From positions 70,046-104,053 of the forward strand of contig NZ_QGKM01000006.1 in assembly GCF_003172875.1 (NCBI RefSeq): a stretch of 34,008 nucleotides of DNA. The letters are read 5' to 3'. Shown here in pieces: positions 17,901 through 27,112 of this stretch. Every line of letters starts with the position of its first letter. Position 1 is the first letter of the stretch. This stretch comes from Leucothrix pacifica (GTDB lineage: Bacteria > Pseudomonadota > Gammaproteobacteria > Thiotrichales > Thiotrichaceae). The position numbers and the translations under genes were made by a program. The notes beneath the pieces were generated by a model, which searched no databases, was not told the DNA's origin, and saw only the letters and a list, made by a program, of their open reading frames with translations.

Positions 17901-19024
17901 CTACTTCAATCTCATTACAATCCTGGATCTCGCTTTGGCGGGTTCCGGGCATTGGCTGCCAAACTTTTCATAAACTCCTTCAAAAATTTGGTGATCCTGA
18001 ATCAGTACTCAACGCGACCAATAATGCACTGAAGCAAGCAGGACTAACCGAACGCCAAAGTAACGCTATTCTCTCCAGTCAGTTAGACAATGCTAAGGCC
18101 GATATGCTCTGGCTGGATGAGGAGAATCATCACCTCGTCACCTTTCACGACGAGAAATACCCTACTCTGTTACGTGAAATCAGTGTTGCGCCTCCACTTT
18201 TGTATGTGCACGGTAATACCGAACTTCTGAATGACCCACAGATTGCCATAGTAGGCAGTCGTAACCCGACACAAAGCGGCCGAAACAATGCCTTTGAATT
18301 TGGCAGGCACTTTGCCAATACTGGCCTGTGTGTCACTAGCGGCTTGGCGCTTGGTATTGACGGAGAAGCGCATAAAGGTGCACTGGCGGATAACGGGGCA
18401 ACCATTGCAGTTACCGCAACCGGTCTGGACAGAGTCTACCCTGCTTCACATCGTCAACTGGCTCATCAAATTGTTGAGCAAGGTGCACTGGTGAGTGAAA
18501 ACCCAATTGGTACCGCACCCACTGCTAAAAACTTTCCACGGCGTAACCGGATTATCAGTGGCTTAAGTCTTGGCAGTCTTGTGGTTGAGGCGGCACAAAA
18601 AAGTGGATCATTGATCACTGCCGATTATGCTAATGAACAAGGACGAATGGTTTTCGCCATTCCCGGATCTATTCACAACCCTCTGGCCAGAGGTTGTCAC
18701 AAACTGATTCGTCAGGGCGCAAAATTGGTCGAAACCGCCAGTGATGTGATGGAAGATTTAGCCGCTCAAATTGACATAGAAACATTCAATGTACCACCTG
18801 AATCTGACTCCGGTAATGGTTCAGAAAATGACGACCCTACAGTATCAAATGATGATAACAGCCGACTACTGGAGGCAATGGGCTATGATCCGGTATCAAT
18901 AGACGATTTAGTCCTACAAACGGGATTGACCCCTGCAGCGCTTTCATCCATGCTTTTAGTCATGGAATTGCAGGGCTTAATTGCATCCAATGGAAGGGGT
19001 AGCTATACGCGTATCAGCGGCTAG
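17897..19024 (+). CDS. dprA: DNA-processing protein DprA
   Basis: A 375-residue protein, the size of enterobacterial DprA/Smf. DprA binds incoming single-stranded DNA during natural transformation and loads RecA. There is an N-terminal helix-hairpin region (WRVPGIGCQTFHKLLQKFG), the Rossmann-type core with VGSRNPTQSGR, SGLALGIDGEAHKGAL and FPRRNRIISGLS, and a C-terminal winged-helix domain (LLEAMGYDPVSIDDLVLQTG). The start is GTG at 17897; there is no obvious ribosome site, but it overlaps a mini-frame coupled to the LysM gene. Confidence 0.96.
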   Translation: MTTSISLQSWISLWRVPGIGCQTFHKLLQKFGDPESVLNATNNALKQAGLTERQSNAILSSQLDNAKADMLWLDEENHHLVTFHDEKYPTLLREISVAPPLLYVHGNTELLNDPQIAIVGSRNPTQSGRNNAFEFGRHFANTGLCVTSGLALGIDGEAHKGALADNGATIAVTATGLDRVYPASHRQLAHQIVEQGALVSENPIGTAPTAKNFPRRNRIISGLSLGSLVVEAAQKSGSLITADYANEQGRMVFAIPGSIHNPLARGCHKLIRQGAKLVETASDVMEDLAAQIDIETFNVPPESDSGNGSENDDPTVSNDDNSRLLEAMGYDPVSIDDLVLQTGLTPAALSSMLLVMELQGLIASNGRGSYTRISG

Positions 19025-19085
19025 TTGGGCTTCCATTGCGTGTTATCTGTCCGGCATACACAGCGGATGGAAAACTTAGGAAACT

Positions 19086-19562
19086 ATGAACACAAAAGAA
19101 AATACACTGGATGTGCTTTTTTACCTGTTTGAAAACTACTCGGAAGTAGATGACGTTACTCAAAACAAAGCTGCGCTGCACACTTATCTGGAAAGTGCCG
19201 GCTTTCCACAAAACGACATCAGCAAAGCGTTCGACTGGCTGGAAAGTCTGGCTGATAAAACTGAGGTCTACATCAGCGAACCTAGCCAACATAGCACCCG
19301 AATCTTTTCTCGCTACGAATCTCGCTACCTGAACTTTGAATGTCAAAGTTATTTAATGTTTCTGGAGCAATCGAAAGTACTTACTCATGAAATGCGTGAG
19401 CGTGCTATCGACCGTATCCTGGAATTAAAAGATAAGACGTTCGACATTAACAAGTTGAAATGGGTGATATTAATGTTGCTGCTGAATCAGCCGGATTCAG
19501 AAGCCTCTTATATATGGATGGACTGCGTTGCAATGGGCAACGAACCACTCAGTTATCACTAA
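19086..19562 (+). CDS. smg: Smg family protein (DUF494)
   Basis: A 158-residue protein, the size of E. coli Smg, starting with the typical LDVLFYLFENY and ending in the family's C-terminal region (WVILMLLLNQP). AGGA lies five bases before the ATG. Its biochemical role is not established. Its place between dprA and topA is the conserved gammaproteobacterial order. Confidence 0.93.
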   Translation: MNTKENTLDVLFYLFENYSEVDDVTQNKAALHTYLESAGFPQNDISKAFDWLESLADKTEVYISEPSQHSTRIFSRYESRYLNFECQSYLMFLEQSKVLTHEMRERAIDRILELKDKTFDINKLKWVILMLLLNQPDSEASYIWMDCVAMGNEPLSYH

Positions 19563-19696
19563 TAAACAGACCATCACTCGCTTAAAAATACGTCATATTA
19601 GAGCGCAGACTGAGTATTTTAGTAGGCAGGACTCTTTACTCTGCTTCTTAATACAGTGTATGGTTGCCACAAATTTATAACCATGACTGATAGAAT

Positions 19697-22324
19697 ATGA
19701 GCGAAAGTCTTGTCATTGTAGAATCACCTGCTAAAGCAAAAACAATCGAAAAATACTTGGGCAAGGACTTTGAAGTCTTGGCTTCGTACGGTCACGTGCG
19801 CGATTTAATCCCTAAGACGGGTGCAATCGACACCGATGACGACTTTGCGATGCACTATCAGTTGATTGACCGCAACAAAAAGCACGTTGATAAAATCGTA
19901 AAATCGCTTAAGAAAGCCAAAAATCTCTATCTCGCGACCGACCCCGATAGAGAGGGAGAAGCAATCTCCTGGCACTTATACGAGTATCTTAAAGAGAATA
20001 ACTTATTAAAAGATAAGGATGTCTCGCGTGTTGTTTTCTATGAAATCACCAAAAAAGCCGTTCAGGATGCAGTAGCCAACCCTAGAGATCTGGCAATGCC
20101 GATGATTGATGCGCAGCAAGCGCGAAGAGCATTGGACTATCTGGTTGGTTTCAATCTCTCCCCTTTATTATGGAAGAAGATCAAACCAAGCCTGTCGGCA
20201 GGACGTGTTCAAAGTCCGGCCCTGCGAATGATTGTGGAGCGTGAGGAAGAGATCGAAAAGTTCATTCCTCAGGAATATTGGACAATCGACGCCAGTGTTG
20301 AAAAAGACAAGCAACCTTTTACGGCCAAACTACATACTCTGGGTGGCAAGAACCTCAAGCAGTTCGATCTTAATAATACCGAACTGGCAATGGCGGCTAA
20401 AGGCACGTTGGTTAATGATTCGGGCATTGTAATTAACGCTGACGGCGAGACAACCACACCCGGCAAGCTCACCGTCACCCGACTCGAAAAGAAACAACGT
20501 AAGCGCCACCCTTCTGCACCGTTTACAACATCAACATTGCAGCAGGAAGCATCACGCAAACTGCGCTTTACCACTCGCAGAACCATGAGTGTTGCACAGC
20601 AACTCTATGAAGGAATCGACTTAGGTGATGGTGCAGTTGGTTTGATCACCTATATGCGTACTGACTCCGTGGCTTTGGCAAACGATGCAGTTGAAGATGT
20701 ACGTGGTCTGATTGATCAACGCTATGGCGCTACAGCAGTCAACCCTGAGGTGCGGACTTTCAAAACTAAGTCCAAAAACGCTCAGGAAGCTCACGAGGCC
20801 ATTCGCCCGACCTCGGCTGGCAATGTGCCGGATGAAATCAAGCAGCACCTCACTGATGAGCAATACAAGCTGTATGATCTGATCTGGAAACGTACAGTAG
20901 CCTGCCAAATGATCCATGCGACTCTGGATACTGTCTCTGCCGACTTATCATGCAGTGAAGGCAACTTCTTCAGAGCAACAGGCTCTGCAGTGCGTGACCC
21001 CGGGTTTATGTCGGTCTATCAGGAAAGTAATGACTCTGACAGCGACGAGAAAAAAGAAAAGACTGATGACAGTAAAGATCGCATCCTGCCTCTTATGGAA
21101 GAAGGCGACGTTATCGACTTAAATGCGATTTCTGCTGATCAACACTTCACTGATCCACCACCTCGCTTCTCAGAAGCTAGTTTGGTTAAAACGCTTGAAG
21201 AGTATGACATTGGACGCCCATCAACCTATGCAAGCATCATCTCAACACTGCAATCACGTGAATATGTAGAGCTGGAATCACGTCGTTTCTACCCTACCGA
21301 CATTGGTCGTATCGTGAACCGATTCCTGACTCAGCATTTCACTCAGTACGTGGATTATAACTTCACTGCTAATCTGGAAAATGAATTGGATGAGATCTCT
21401 CGTGGCGAGAAAGACTGGATTCCTGTGATGGATGCATTCTGGAAGCCATTCCACGAGCTGGTCGAGGACAAAGATAAGTCCGTCACACGTGAAGAAGTCA
21501 TGCAAGCACGTGTATTGGGTACTGATGAAAAAACGGGTAAGCCGGTATCTGTGCGCATGGGTCGATATGGACCGTTTGTACAAATTGGTCACCGTGATGA
21601 TGAAGAAAAGCCACAGTTTGCAAGCCTACGCCCCGGCCAGAAAATGGATAGTGTCACCTACGAAGATGCAATGGAACTATTCAAGCTGCCACGTGCACTC
21701 GGTGAGACCGAAGAAGGGGAAGCGATTAGTACTAACTTCGGTCGTTTTGGGCCCTATGTTAAGTACGGCAGCAAGTTTGTCTCTTTACCCAAAGACAACA
21801 ACGACCCTTACACCGTTACACTTGAACAGGCACTCGAACTGATTGCCGCGAAGAAAAAGGCTGATGCTGAGAAGCTGATTCAGGATTACCCTGATGAGGG
21901 CATACAGGTACTGAATGGTCGCTGGGGCCCTTACGTTACTGACAAAAACAAAAATGCACGAGTCCCGAAAGACGTTGATGCAAAAACATTGACCCTAGAG
22001 GATTGTGTAAAAATGTTGGCAGAAGCCCCTGAGCGTAAAGGTCGGGGAAAGAAAGCGGCAGCGAAGAAACCTGCTGCGAAGAAGGCACCGGCCAAAAAAG
22101 CGGCTGCTAAAAAACCTGCCACTAAGAAAACGGCAGCAAAAAAAGCTCCGGCGAAGAAAGCGACAGCCAAGAAAGCCGCGACTAAAACGGCAACCAAGAA
22201 GGCACCAGCCAAAACAACGGCCACTAAAAAACCAGCCACAAAGAAAGCAAGCACTAAGACAGCAGCATCAAAAAAAGCAGCTGAATCAAAGGATGCTGGT
22301 GACGGCGACTCTGCTGCAAGTTAG
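19697..22324 (+). CDS. topA: DNA topoisomerase I
   Basis: An 875-residue type IA topoisomerase that relaxes negative supercoils. The Toprim domain is intact (IVESPAKAKTIEKYLG with Glu9; TDPDREGEAISWH, 81-93), and the catalytic tyrosine is Tyr319 in LITYMRTDS, the same number as in E. coli. The C-terminus differs from the E. coli type: there are no Cys4 zinc ribbons, but instead repeats containing GRYGPFV, GRFGPYV and GRWGPYV, then a Lys/Ala/Pro-rich tail of about 85 residues. That plan resembles topoisomerase I of other bacterial groups, including mycobacteria in having a basic tail. It is followed by tsaC after 5 bp. Confidence 0.97.
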   Translation: MSESLVIVESPAKAKTIEKYLGKDFEVLASYGHVRDLIPKTGAIDTDDDFAMHYQLIDRNKKHVDKIVKSLKKAKNLYLATDPDREGEAISWHLYEYLKENNLLKDKDVSRVVFYEITKKAVQDAVANPRDLAMPMIDAQQARRALDYLVGFNLSPLLWKKIKPSLSAGRVQSPALRMIVEREEEIEKFIPQEYWTIDASVEKDKQPFTAKLHTLGGKNLKQFDLNNTELAMAAKGTLVNDSGIVINADGETTTPGKLTVTRLEKKQRKRHPSAPFTTSTLQQEASRKLRFTTRRTMSVAQQLYEGIDLGDGAVGLITYMRTDSVALANDAVEDVRGLIDQRYGATAVNPEVRTFKTKSKNAQEAHEAIRPTSAGNVPDEIKQHLTDEQYKLYDLIWKRTVACQMIHATLDTVSADLSCSEGNFFRATGSAVRDPGFMSVYQESNDSDSDEKKEKTDDSKDRILPLMEEGDVIDLNAISADQHFTDPPPRFSEASLVKTLEEYDIGRPSTYASIISTLQSREYVELESRRFYPTDIGRIVNRFLTQHFTQYVDYNFTANLENELDEISRGEKDWIPVMDAFWKPFHELVEDKDKSVTREEVMQARVLGTDEKTGKPVSVRMGRYGPFVQIGHRDDEEKPQFASLRPGQKMDSVTYEDAMELFKLPRALGETEEGEAISTNFGRFGPYVKYGSKFVSLPKDNNDPYTVTLEQALELIAAKKKADAEKLIQDYPDEGIQVLNGRWGPYVTDKNKNARVPKDVDAKTLTLEDCVKMLAEAPERKGRGKKAAAKKPAAKKAPAKKAAAKKPATKKTAAKKAPAKKATAKKAATKTATKKAPAKTTATKKPATKKASTKTAASKKAAESKDAGDGDSAAS
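22040..22290 (+). repeat. low-complexity Lys/Ala tail of topA
   Basis: Imperfect short repeats encode AAKKPAAKKAPAKK-like units over about 83 residues at the C-terminal end of topoisomerase I. The sequence resembles histone-H1-like basic tails and probably binds DNA non-specifically. The antisense frames stay open here only because of the composition. Confidence 0.85.
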
Positions 22325-22329
22325 TACTC

Positions 22330-22890
22330 ATGATTGTCTCGCAAAACATCAATGAAATAGCCACCTTAATTCAGCAAGGTGGCGTCATTGCCTATCCAAC
22401 TGAGGCGGTATTTGGACTCGGCTGTGACCCACGTAACTTGCCAGCGGTTCAGCGTTTACTCGACATTAAACACCGCCCTGCTGAAAAGGGACTTATCTTA
22501 ATCGCTTCAGATTTTGAGCAACTCAGACCGTTTCTTGCGCAGGATCTTCAGGCTAGTCCAGAGCAGATACAACCAAACAATATTACCTGGGTCTTCCCTG
22601 CCGATACCACTGTGTCGCCGCTGTTAAGAGGTAGCCACACAACGTTGGCTGTCCGCGTCACCAAGCACCCTTTAGTTCGCGAGCTGTGTGACGCGCTCAA
22701 TAGCCCTATTGTATCCACCAGTGCCAATATCACTGGTGCCGATCCGTGTCATAGCACACAGTCCGTTTTAGACCAATTCAAGCACCATCAACTTGCACCC
22801 GATGCAATCCTTGATGGCCCGACCGGTGGACAGCTCAATCCCACCGAAATCCGTGATGCTATTAGCGGAAAAATCCTTCGTCACAGCTAA
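22330..22890 (+). CDS. tsaC: threonylcarbamoyl-AMP synthase TsaC
   Basis: A 186-residue YrdC-domain protein close in length to E. coli TsaC. It makes threonylcarbamoyl-AMP from threonine, bicarbonate and ATP for the t6A37 tRNA modification. Visible family segments are GGVIAYPTEAVFGLGCDP, LDIKHRPAEKGLILIAS, TLAVRVTKHPLVRELC and SPIVSTSANITG. It has no extra Sua5 domain. It lies 5 bp after topA and 6 bp before uup, so the genes are likely cotranscribed. Confidence 0.95.
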   Translation: MIVSQNINEIATLIQQGGVIAYPTEAVFGLGCDPRNLPAVQRLLDIKHRPAEKGLILIASDFEQLRPFLAQDLQASPEQIQPNNITWVFPADTTVSPLLRGSHTTLAVRVTKHPLVRELCDALNSPIVSTSANITGADPCHSTQSVLDQFKHHQLAPDAILDGPTGGQLNPTEIRDAISGKILRHS

Positions 22891-22896
22891 TATTTT

Positions 22897-24831
22897 ATGG
22901 CTCTACTACGTTTGCAAAACATCCAACTCAGTTATGGCGGCCCTGCCCTGCTGGATGATATCAACCTCAGCATAGAACCCAACGAACGAATTTGTTTGAT
23001 TGGTCGCAATGGCGCGGGCAAGTCCAGCTTGCTGAAAATCATCAGTGGTAAGCACAAAGCCGACTCTGGTGAGCGGATTTTAGAAACGGGCACAGTGATT
23101 ACTCAGCTGGAACAGGAAGTCCCGCAACACTTAAGCGGCAGTGTCTATGATGTGGTTGCCGACGGGCTTGCAGAAGTCGGAGAATTACTCAGTCAGTACC
23201 ACCACCTAAGCACGCAAACAGACAACCATGACGAACAATGGATGGCAAAGCTGGAAGCGACTCAACAAAAGCTTGAGGCTTGCGATGGCTGGGGGTTTAG
23301 TCAAAACATCGACAATATCATTTCCAGACTTTCACTAAACGCATCGGATGAGTTCTCAAGGCTATCCGGTGGTGTAAAACGAAGAGTGCTACTGGCTCGC
23401 GCACTCGTGCAAGACCCTGACATTTTACTGCTTGATGAGCCAACCAACCATTTGGATATCTGCGTCATTCAGTGGATGGAAGAGTTCTTATTAAATTACA
23501 AGGCAAGCCTGTTATTTATCACTCACGACCGTAGTTTCCTGCGTCGTCTGGCCACACGTATCATAGAAATCGACCGAGGTAATGCAACGAGCTGGCCTGG
23601 TGACTACGACAACTTCCTACGCCGCAAGCAAGAACAGCTTGAAGCCGAGAGTGCAGAAAATGCTCGCTTTGAAAAGAAACTGGCCCAAGAAGAAGTATGG
23701 ATTCGACAAGGCATTAAAGCACGGCGCACCCGTAACGAAGGCCGCGTGCGCGCCTTGAAAGCAATGCGCGAAGAACATGCTGCGATTCGTAAGCAACAAG
23801 GTAAGGCCAAGTTGCAAATGGATAGTGGTGAAAAATCAGGTAAGAAAGTCGTTGAAGCTAAGCATCTTGATTTCAGCATCGAAGGCAAGCAGCTTATAAA
23901 AGACTTCTCGATTACAGTACAACGTGGAGACCGCATCGGCTTAATCGGCCCAAATGGTGTGGGTAAAACGACATTGCTTCGGCTACTACTTGGCAAATTA
24001 GAAGCCACCAAAGGCAGTGTCGAACTGGGCACAAATTTAGAAGTTGCCTACTTCGACCAGTTACGTGACCAATTAGATGAAGAACGCTCTGTAAAAGACA
24101 ATTTAGACCGAGGTGCTGACAATGTCACCATCAACGGTAAAAGCAAACACGTTATCAGTTACTTGCAGGACTTCTTATTTACACCACAACGCGCTAATTC
24201 ACCAGTAAACTCACTGTCTGGTGGTGAACGAAACCGACTATTACTAGCAAAACTTTTCATTAAACCAGCGAATATATTGGTACTGGATGAGCCGACCAAT
24301 GATCTCGATGTAGAGACACTTGAGTTACTCGAAGACTTGCTTATGAACTACGATGGAACAGTTCTGTTAGTGAGTCACGACCGTACTTTCATTAATAATC
24401 TTGTCACTAGTTGCTTAGTGTTTGAAGGTCAGGGCGTGGTACGCGAGTACATCGGCAGCTATGATGACTGCATGGCTCAGCAGGCCGAACGACAGGCACA
24501 AGAAGCACAACAGAAAAAGCCTGTCCCTGCACCTACAAAAAGTACAACAGAAAAAACGAAGGCTAGCGAGACTGCCGAATCAAAATCTGCCAATAAGACG
24601 ACGGGTAAAAAGCTGAGTTACAAATTACAACTTGAACTCGATAATTTACCGCAAGATATTGAAGCATTAGAAAACAAGATTGCTAAAATTGAAGAAGAAA
24701 TGGCCTCACCAGCATTTTTCAAACAAGACCACGCAACCTCACAGGCCACAACAGATGCATATCAGTCCTTGCAACAAGACCTCGAACAGAAGTATGCTCG
24801 ATGGGAGACTTTGATGGATGAATCAGCATGA
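22897..24831 (+). CDS. uup: ABC-F ATPase Uup
   Basis: A 644-residue protein with two ABC ATPase domains and no membrane segments. The first has GRNGAGKSS (36-44), LSGGVKRRVLLARAL and LLLDEPTNHLD; the second has GPNGVGKTT (about 351-359), LSGGERNRLLLAKLF and LVLDEPTNDLD. An Arg/Lys/Glu-rich linker lies between them, and a charged C-terminal extension ends in a predicted coiled coil. This matches Uup, an ABC-F protein linked to ribosome function and to limiting transposon precise excision. It ends overlapping the pdxH start by 4 bp (ATGA). Confidence 0.93.
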   Translation: MALLRLQNIQLSYGGPALLDDINLSIEPNERICLIGRNGAGKSSLLKIISGKHKADSGERILETGTVITQLEQEVPQHLSGSVYDVVADGLAEVGELLSQYHHLSTQTDNHDEQWMAKLEATQQKLEACDGWGFSQNIDNIISRLSLNASDEFSRLSGGVKRRVLLARALVQDPDILLLDEPTNHLDICVIQWMEEFLLNYKASLLFITHDRSFLRRLATRIIEIDRGNATSWPGDYDNFLRRKQEQLEAESAENARFEKKLAQEEVWIRQGIKARRTRNEGRVRALKAMREEHAAIRKQQGKAKLQMDSGEKSGKKVVEAKHLDFSIEGKQLIKDFSITVQRGDRIGLIGPNGVGKTTLLRLLLGKLEATKGSVELGTNLEVAYFDQLRDQLDEERSVKDNLDRGADNVTINGKSKHVISYLQDFLFTPQRANSPVNSLSGGERNRLLLAKLFIKPANILVLDEPTNDLDVETLELLEDLLMNYDGTVLLVSHDRTFINNLVTSCLVFEGQGVVREYIGSYDDCMAQQAERQAQEAQQKKPVPAPTKSTTEKTKASETAESKSANKTTGKKLSYKLQLELDNLPQDIEALENKIAKIEEEMASPAFFKQDHATSQATTDAYQSLQQDLEQKYARWETLMDESA

Positions 24832-25463
24832 ATATCGCAGACTATCGCAGGGAATACACCCAAAGTGGATTAAACCGCGCAGACCTTGAAACTGACCCTT
24901 TCAGACAGTTTGAACGCTGGTTTTCTCAGGCTCTGAAATCTGACTACCCGGATGCGAATGCCATGTCGCTTGCCACTGTTTCAGAAGATGGCAAACCGAG
25001 CCTCCGAACAGTGCTGCTTAAGGGCTTTGATGCGAAGGGATTTACATTTTTCACCAATTACGACAGTGACAAAGCACAACACATCGCCTCAAATGATCAG
25101 GTCTGTTTGCTGTTCTCATGGCTTCAGGTCGATCGCCAAATTGAAATTCGAGGAACGGCTAAGAAAGTTTCCAATGCTGAGTCAGCAGAGTATTTTGGTT
25201 CCCGCCCTGAAGGCAGCCAACTTGGTGCATGGGCCTCACACCAGAGTCAGCCTATCGACACACGTGAGCAGTTGATGGGGCAGCTTGAGGAAGTCACTGA
25301 GCGCTTCAAGGGCAAATCAGTACCACTCCCTGATAACTGGGGTGGATATCGCGTGATTCCGGAGAGTATTGAGTTTTGGCAGGGTCGTGAAAATCGCTTA
25401 CATGACCGCTTTGAGTACCGTCTTAAAGATGGCGCATGGGAATTGCGAAGACTTCAGCCTTAA
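24828..25463 (+). CDS. pdxH: pyridoxine/pyridoxamine 5'-phosphate oxidase
   Basis: A 211-residue FMN enzyme that oxidises PNP or PMP to pyridoxal phosphate. Family segments are ANAMSLATVSEDGKPSLRTVLLKGFD, FFTNYDSDKAQHI, RQIEIRGTAKKVS, SRPEGSQLGAWAS and the C-terminal EFWQGRENRLHDRFEY. The length is typical. It starts within the uup stop codon overlap and is the last gene before the terminator at 25505-25546. Confidence 0.97.
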   Translation: MNIADYRREYTQSGLNRADLETDPFRQFERWFSQALKSDYPDANAMSLATVSEDGKPSLRTVLLKGFDAKGFTFFTNYDSDKAQHIASNDQVCLLFSWLQVDRQIEIRGTAKKVSNAESAEYFGSRPEGSQLGAWASHQSQPIDTREQLMGQLEEVTERFKGKSVPLPDNWGGYRVIPESIEFWQGRENRLHDRFEYRLKDGAWELRRLQP

Positions 25464-25504
25464 CAGGCTTATGCGCCTAAAACGCCCATCTCACAAATCC
25501 AAGA

Positions 25505-25546
25505 CAAAAAAATCCCGGCGACTGTTTTCACAGGCCGGGATTTTTG
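25505..25546. terminator. bidirectional intrinsic terminator, pdxH / ctp
   Basis: A seven-bp stem TCCCGGC / GCCGGGA (25513-25519 and 25534-25540), with an inner CTGT/ACAG extension, is flanked by an A-run on the left and a T-run on the right. It can therefore end transcription of both the convergent pdxH and protease genes. Confidence 0.9.
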
Positions 25547-25558
25547 ATCTAACGCTGA

Positions 25559-26935
25559 TTACTGAAGCTGTTTAGCAAGTACCATGCTCTTCAACACATT
25601 CAGTGCCTCAAACAATTGATAATCTTCGACTACTAAGTTTTCCTTCTGAGCATCAGCTATCTTCTTCTTTTCTTCTTCAGTTTTCTCTTCGTCTTTCGTT
25701 GCTTCATTCGCAACATCCTGAGCAGACTTCGGTTTTTCCTCTGGATTTTCCAAATGCCCCGTCAAATCAGCTTCTGACAAAGGCTGGAACTCTTCTTCCG
25801 TCTCTTTCTTACCATTCGTCAACTGTAGCGGCTCAACTTTAATATCAGGCTCAATACCCGTCGCCTGAATAGAGCGACCTAACGGCGTGAAGTAGCGCGC
25901 CGTTGTCAGCTTGACGGCAGTGCTACGATCAATTGGCAGTACCGTTTGCACAGAACCCTTACCGAATGTTTTTACACCTACAATCAAAGCACGCTTGTGA
26001 TCTTGCAATGCTCCTGCCACGATCTCAGAAGCAGATGCCGAACCCTGGTTAACCAGTACAACTAATGGCGCACTATCAAGGATGTCACCTTTTTCGGCAT
26101 CATAACGCATCACTGCATCTTCAACCCGACCCTCAGTGTAAACAACCTTACCTGATCTCAGGAACAAGTCACTCACACCAACAGCACCATTAAGAACACC
26201 GCCCGGATTATTACGTAAATCCAGCACCAGTCCTTTTAACGGGCCTTTGTTCTCTTCAACCAGCTTCGCCACACCCTCTGCAACACCTTGTGTTGTTTTA
26301 GACTGGAAGCTTGAGATCCGAACATAACCGAAACCATCATCCAACATACGCTGCTTCACACTACGTACTTTGATAATGTCGCGAACCACTTTAATAGTAA
26401 ATGGTTGATCTTTACCTTCACGTACAACCATCAAATTGATTGGTGCGCCAGGCTTACCACGCATGATCTTGACCGCTTCGCTCAGCGTCAGACCTTTTAC
26501 AGGCTTATCATCCAAACGGATAATCAGGTCACCCGCTTCAATACCGGCTTTCTGCGCAGGTGTATCATCAATAGGTGAAATAACTTTAACAAAGCCATTC
26601 TCCATACCTACTTCAATACCTAAACCACCAAACTCACCAGAGGTACCAACCTGTAGCTCGGTAAATGCGTCTTCATCTAAATAAGCAGAATGAGGATCTA
26701 GCCCGGTCAACATACCGCTTATTGCATCACTGATTAAGCTTTTGTCATCCACTTCCTCTACATAATCGCGCTTGATTCGCATGTAGACTTCAGTGAACTT
26801 TCTAAGCTGCTCCAATGGGACTGCTGTGCGATTGTCCTTAAACGCAAATACGCTCAAACTGGCAGTAGAAGCTACTCCAATAATTGCGCCAGCAATAATG
26901 CCAGTGGTCAGTGTTTTATTCATCTTGATTTGCAT
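25559..26935 (-). CDS. C-terminal processing peptidase (S41, CtpA/Prc-like)
   Basis: A periplasmic serine protease of about 458 residues. It has an N-terminal hydrophobic anchor or signal (TGIIAGAIIGVASTASLSVFA), a PDZ domain (about 90-175, GLGIEVGMENGFVKV), and the S41 core with the Ser-Lys dyad in GSASASEIVAGALQDHKRA and GVKTFGKGSVQ. The C-terminal tail is Glu/Lys-rich. GGAG five bases before the ATG at 26935 favours that start over the in-frame ATG at 26959. Such proteases trim or degrade periplasmic proteins, including cell-wall enzymes. It follows envC on the same strand, as in other gammaproteobacteria. Confidence 0.94.
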   Translation of the reverse strand: MQIKMNKTLTTGIIAGAIIGVASTASLSVFAFKDNRTAVPLEQLRKFTEVYMRIKRDYVEEVDDKSLISDAISGMLTGLDPHSAYLDEDAFTELQVGTSGEFGGLGIEVGMENGFVKVISPIDDTPAQKAGIEAGDLIIRLDDKPVKGLTLSEAVKIMRGKPGAPINLMVVREGKDQPFTIKVVRDIIKVRSVKQRMLDDGFGYVRISSFQSKTTQGVAEGVAKLVEENKGPLKGLVLDLRNNPGGVLNGAVGVSDLFLRSGKVVYTEGRVEDAVMRYDAEKGDILDSAPLVVLVNQGSASASEIVAGALQDHKRALIVGVKTFGKGSVQTVLPIDRSTAVKLTTARYFTPLGRSIQATGIEPDIKVEPLQLTNGKKETEEEFQPLSEADLTGHLENPEEKPKSAQDVANEATKDEEKTEEEKKKIADAQKENLVVEDYQLFEALNVLKSMVLAKQLQ

Positions 26936-27112
26936 ATTTTCTCCAGTGTAAACATCCACTTTCTGCGGTGAATGTCAGTGTCTCGCTCATTATTATTCTA
27001 AGGCAGTCCACGACTTACAGAGTGTAAGCATTACCGCTGTATTTTGCACTTCGTTTATTATGAAAAATTGATAATTATCGAGACAACCATATAATTTCAG
27101 ACTAAAAACCCG

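Noticed and set aside
19563-19696. Possible terminator or promoter between smg and topA
   Set aside because: The partial GCAG/CTGC pairing is weak with no T-run, and no -35/-10 pair with good spacing was found.
21931-22290. Long antisense open frame with a very hydrophobic product opposite the topA tail
   Set aside because: It is a by-product of the Lys/Ala-rich tail: antisense of AAG/GCN codons reads as Leu, Phe and Ala codons. There is no ribosome site or family match.
27060-27090. GATAATTATC palindrome followed by T residues after envC
   Set aside because: The stem is pure A/T-rich with no loop, so it would not form a stable terminator hairpin.
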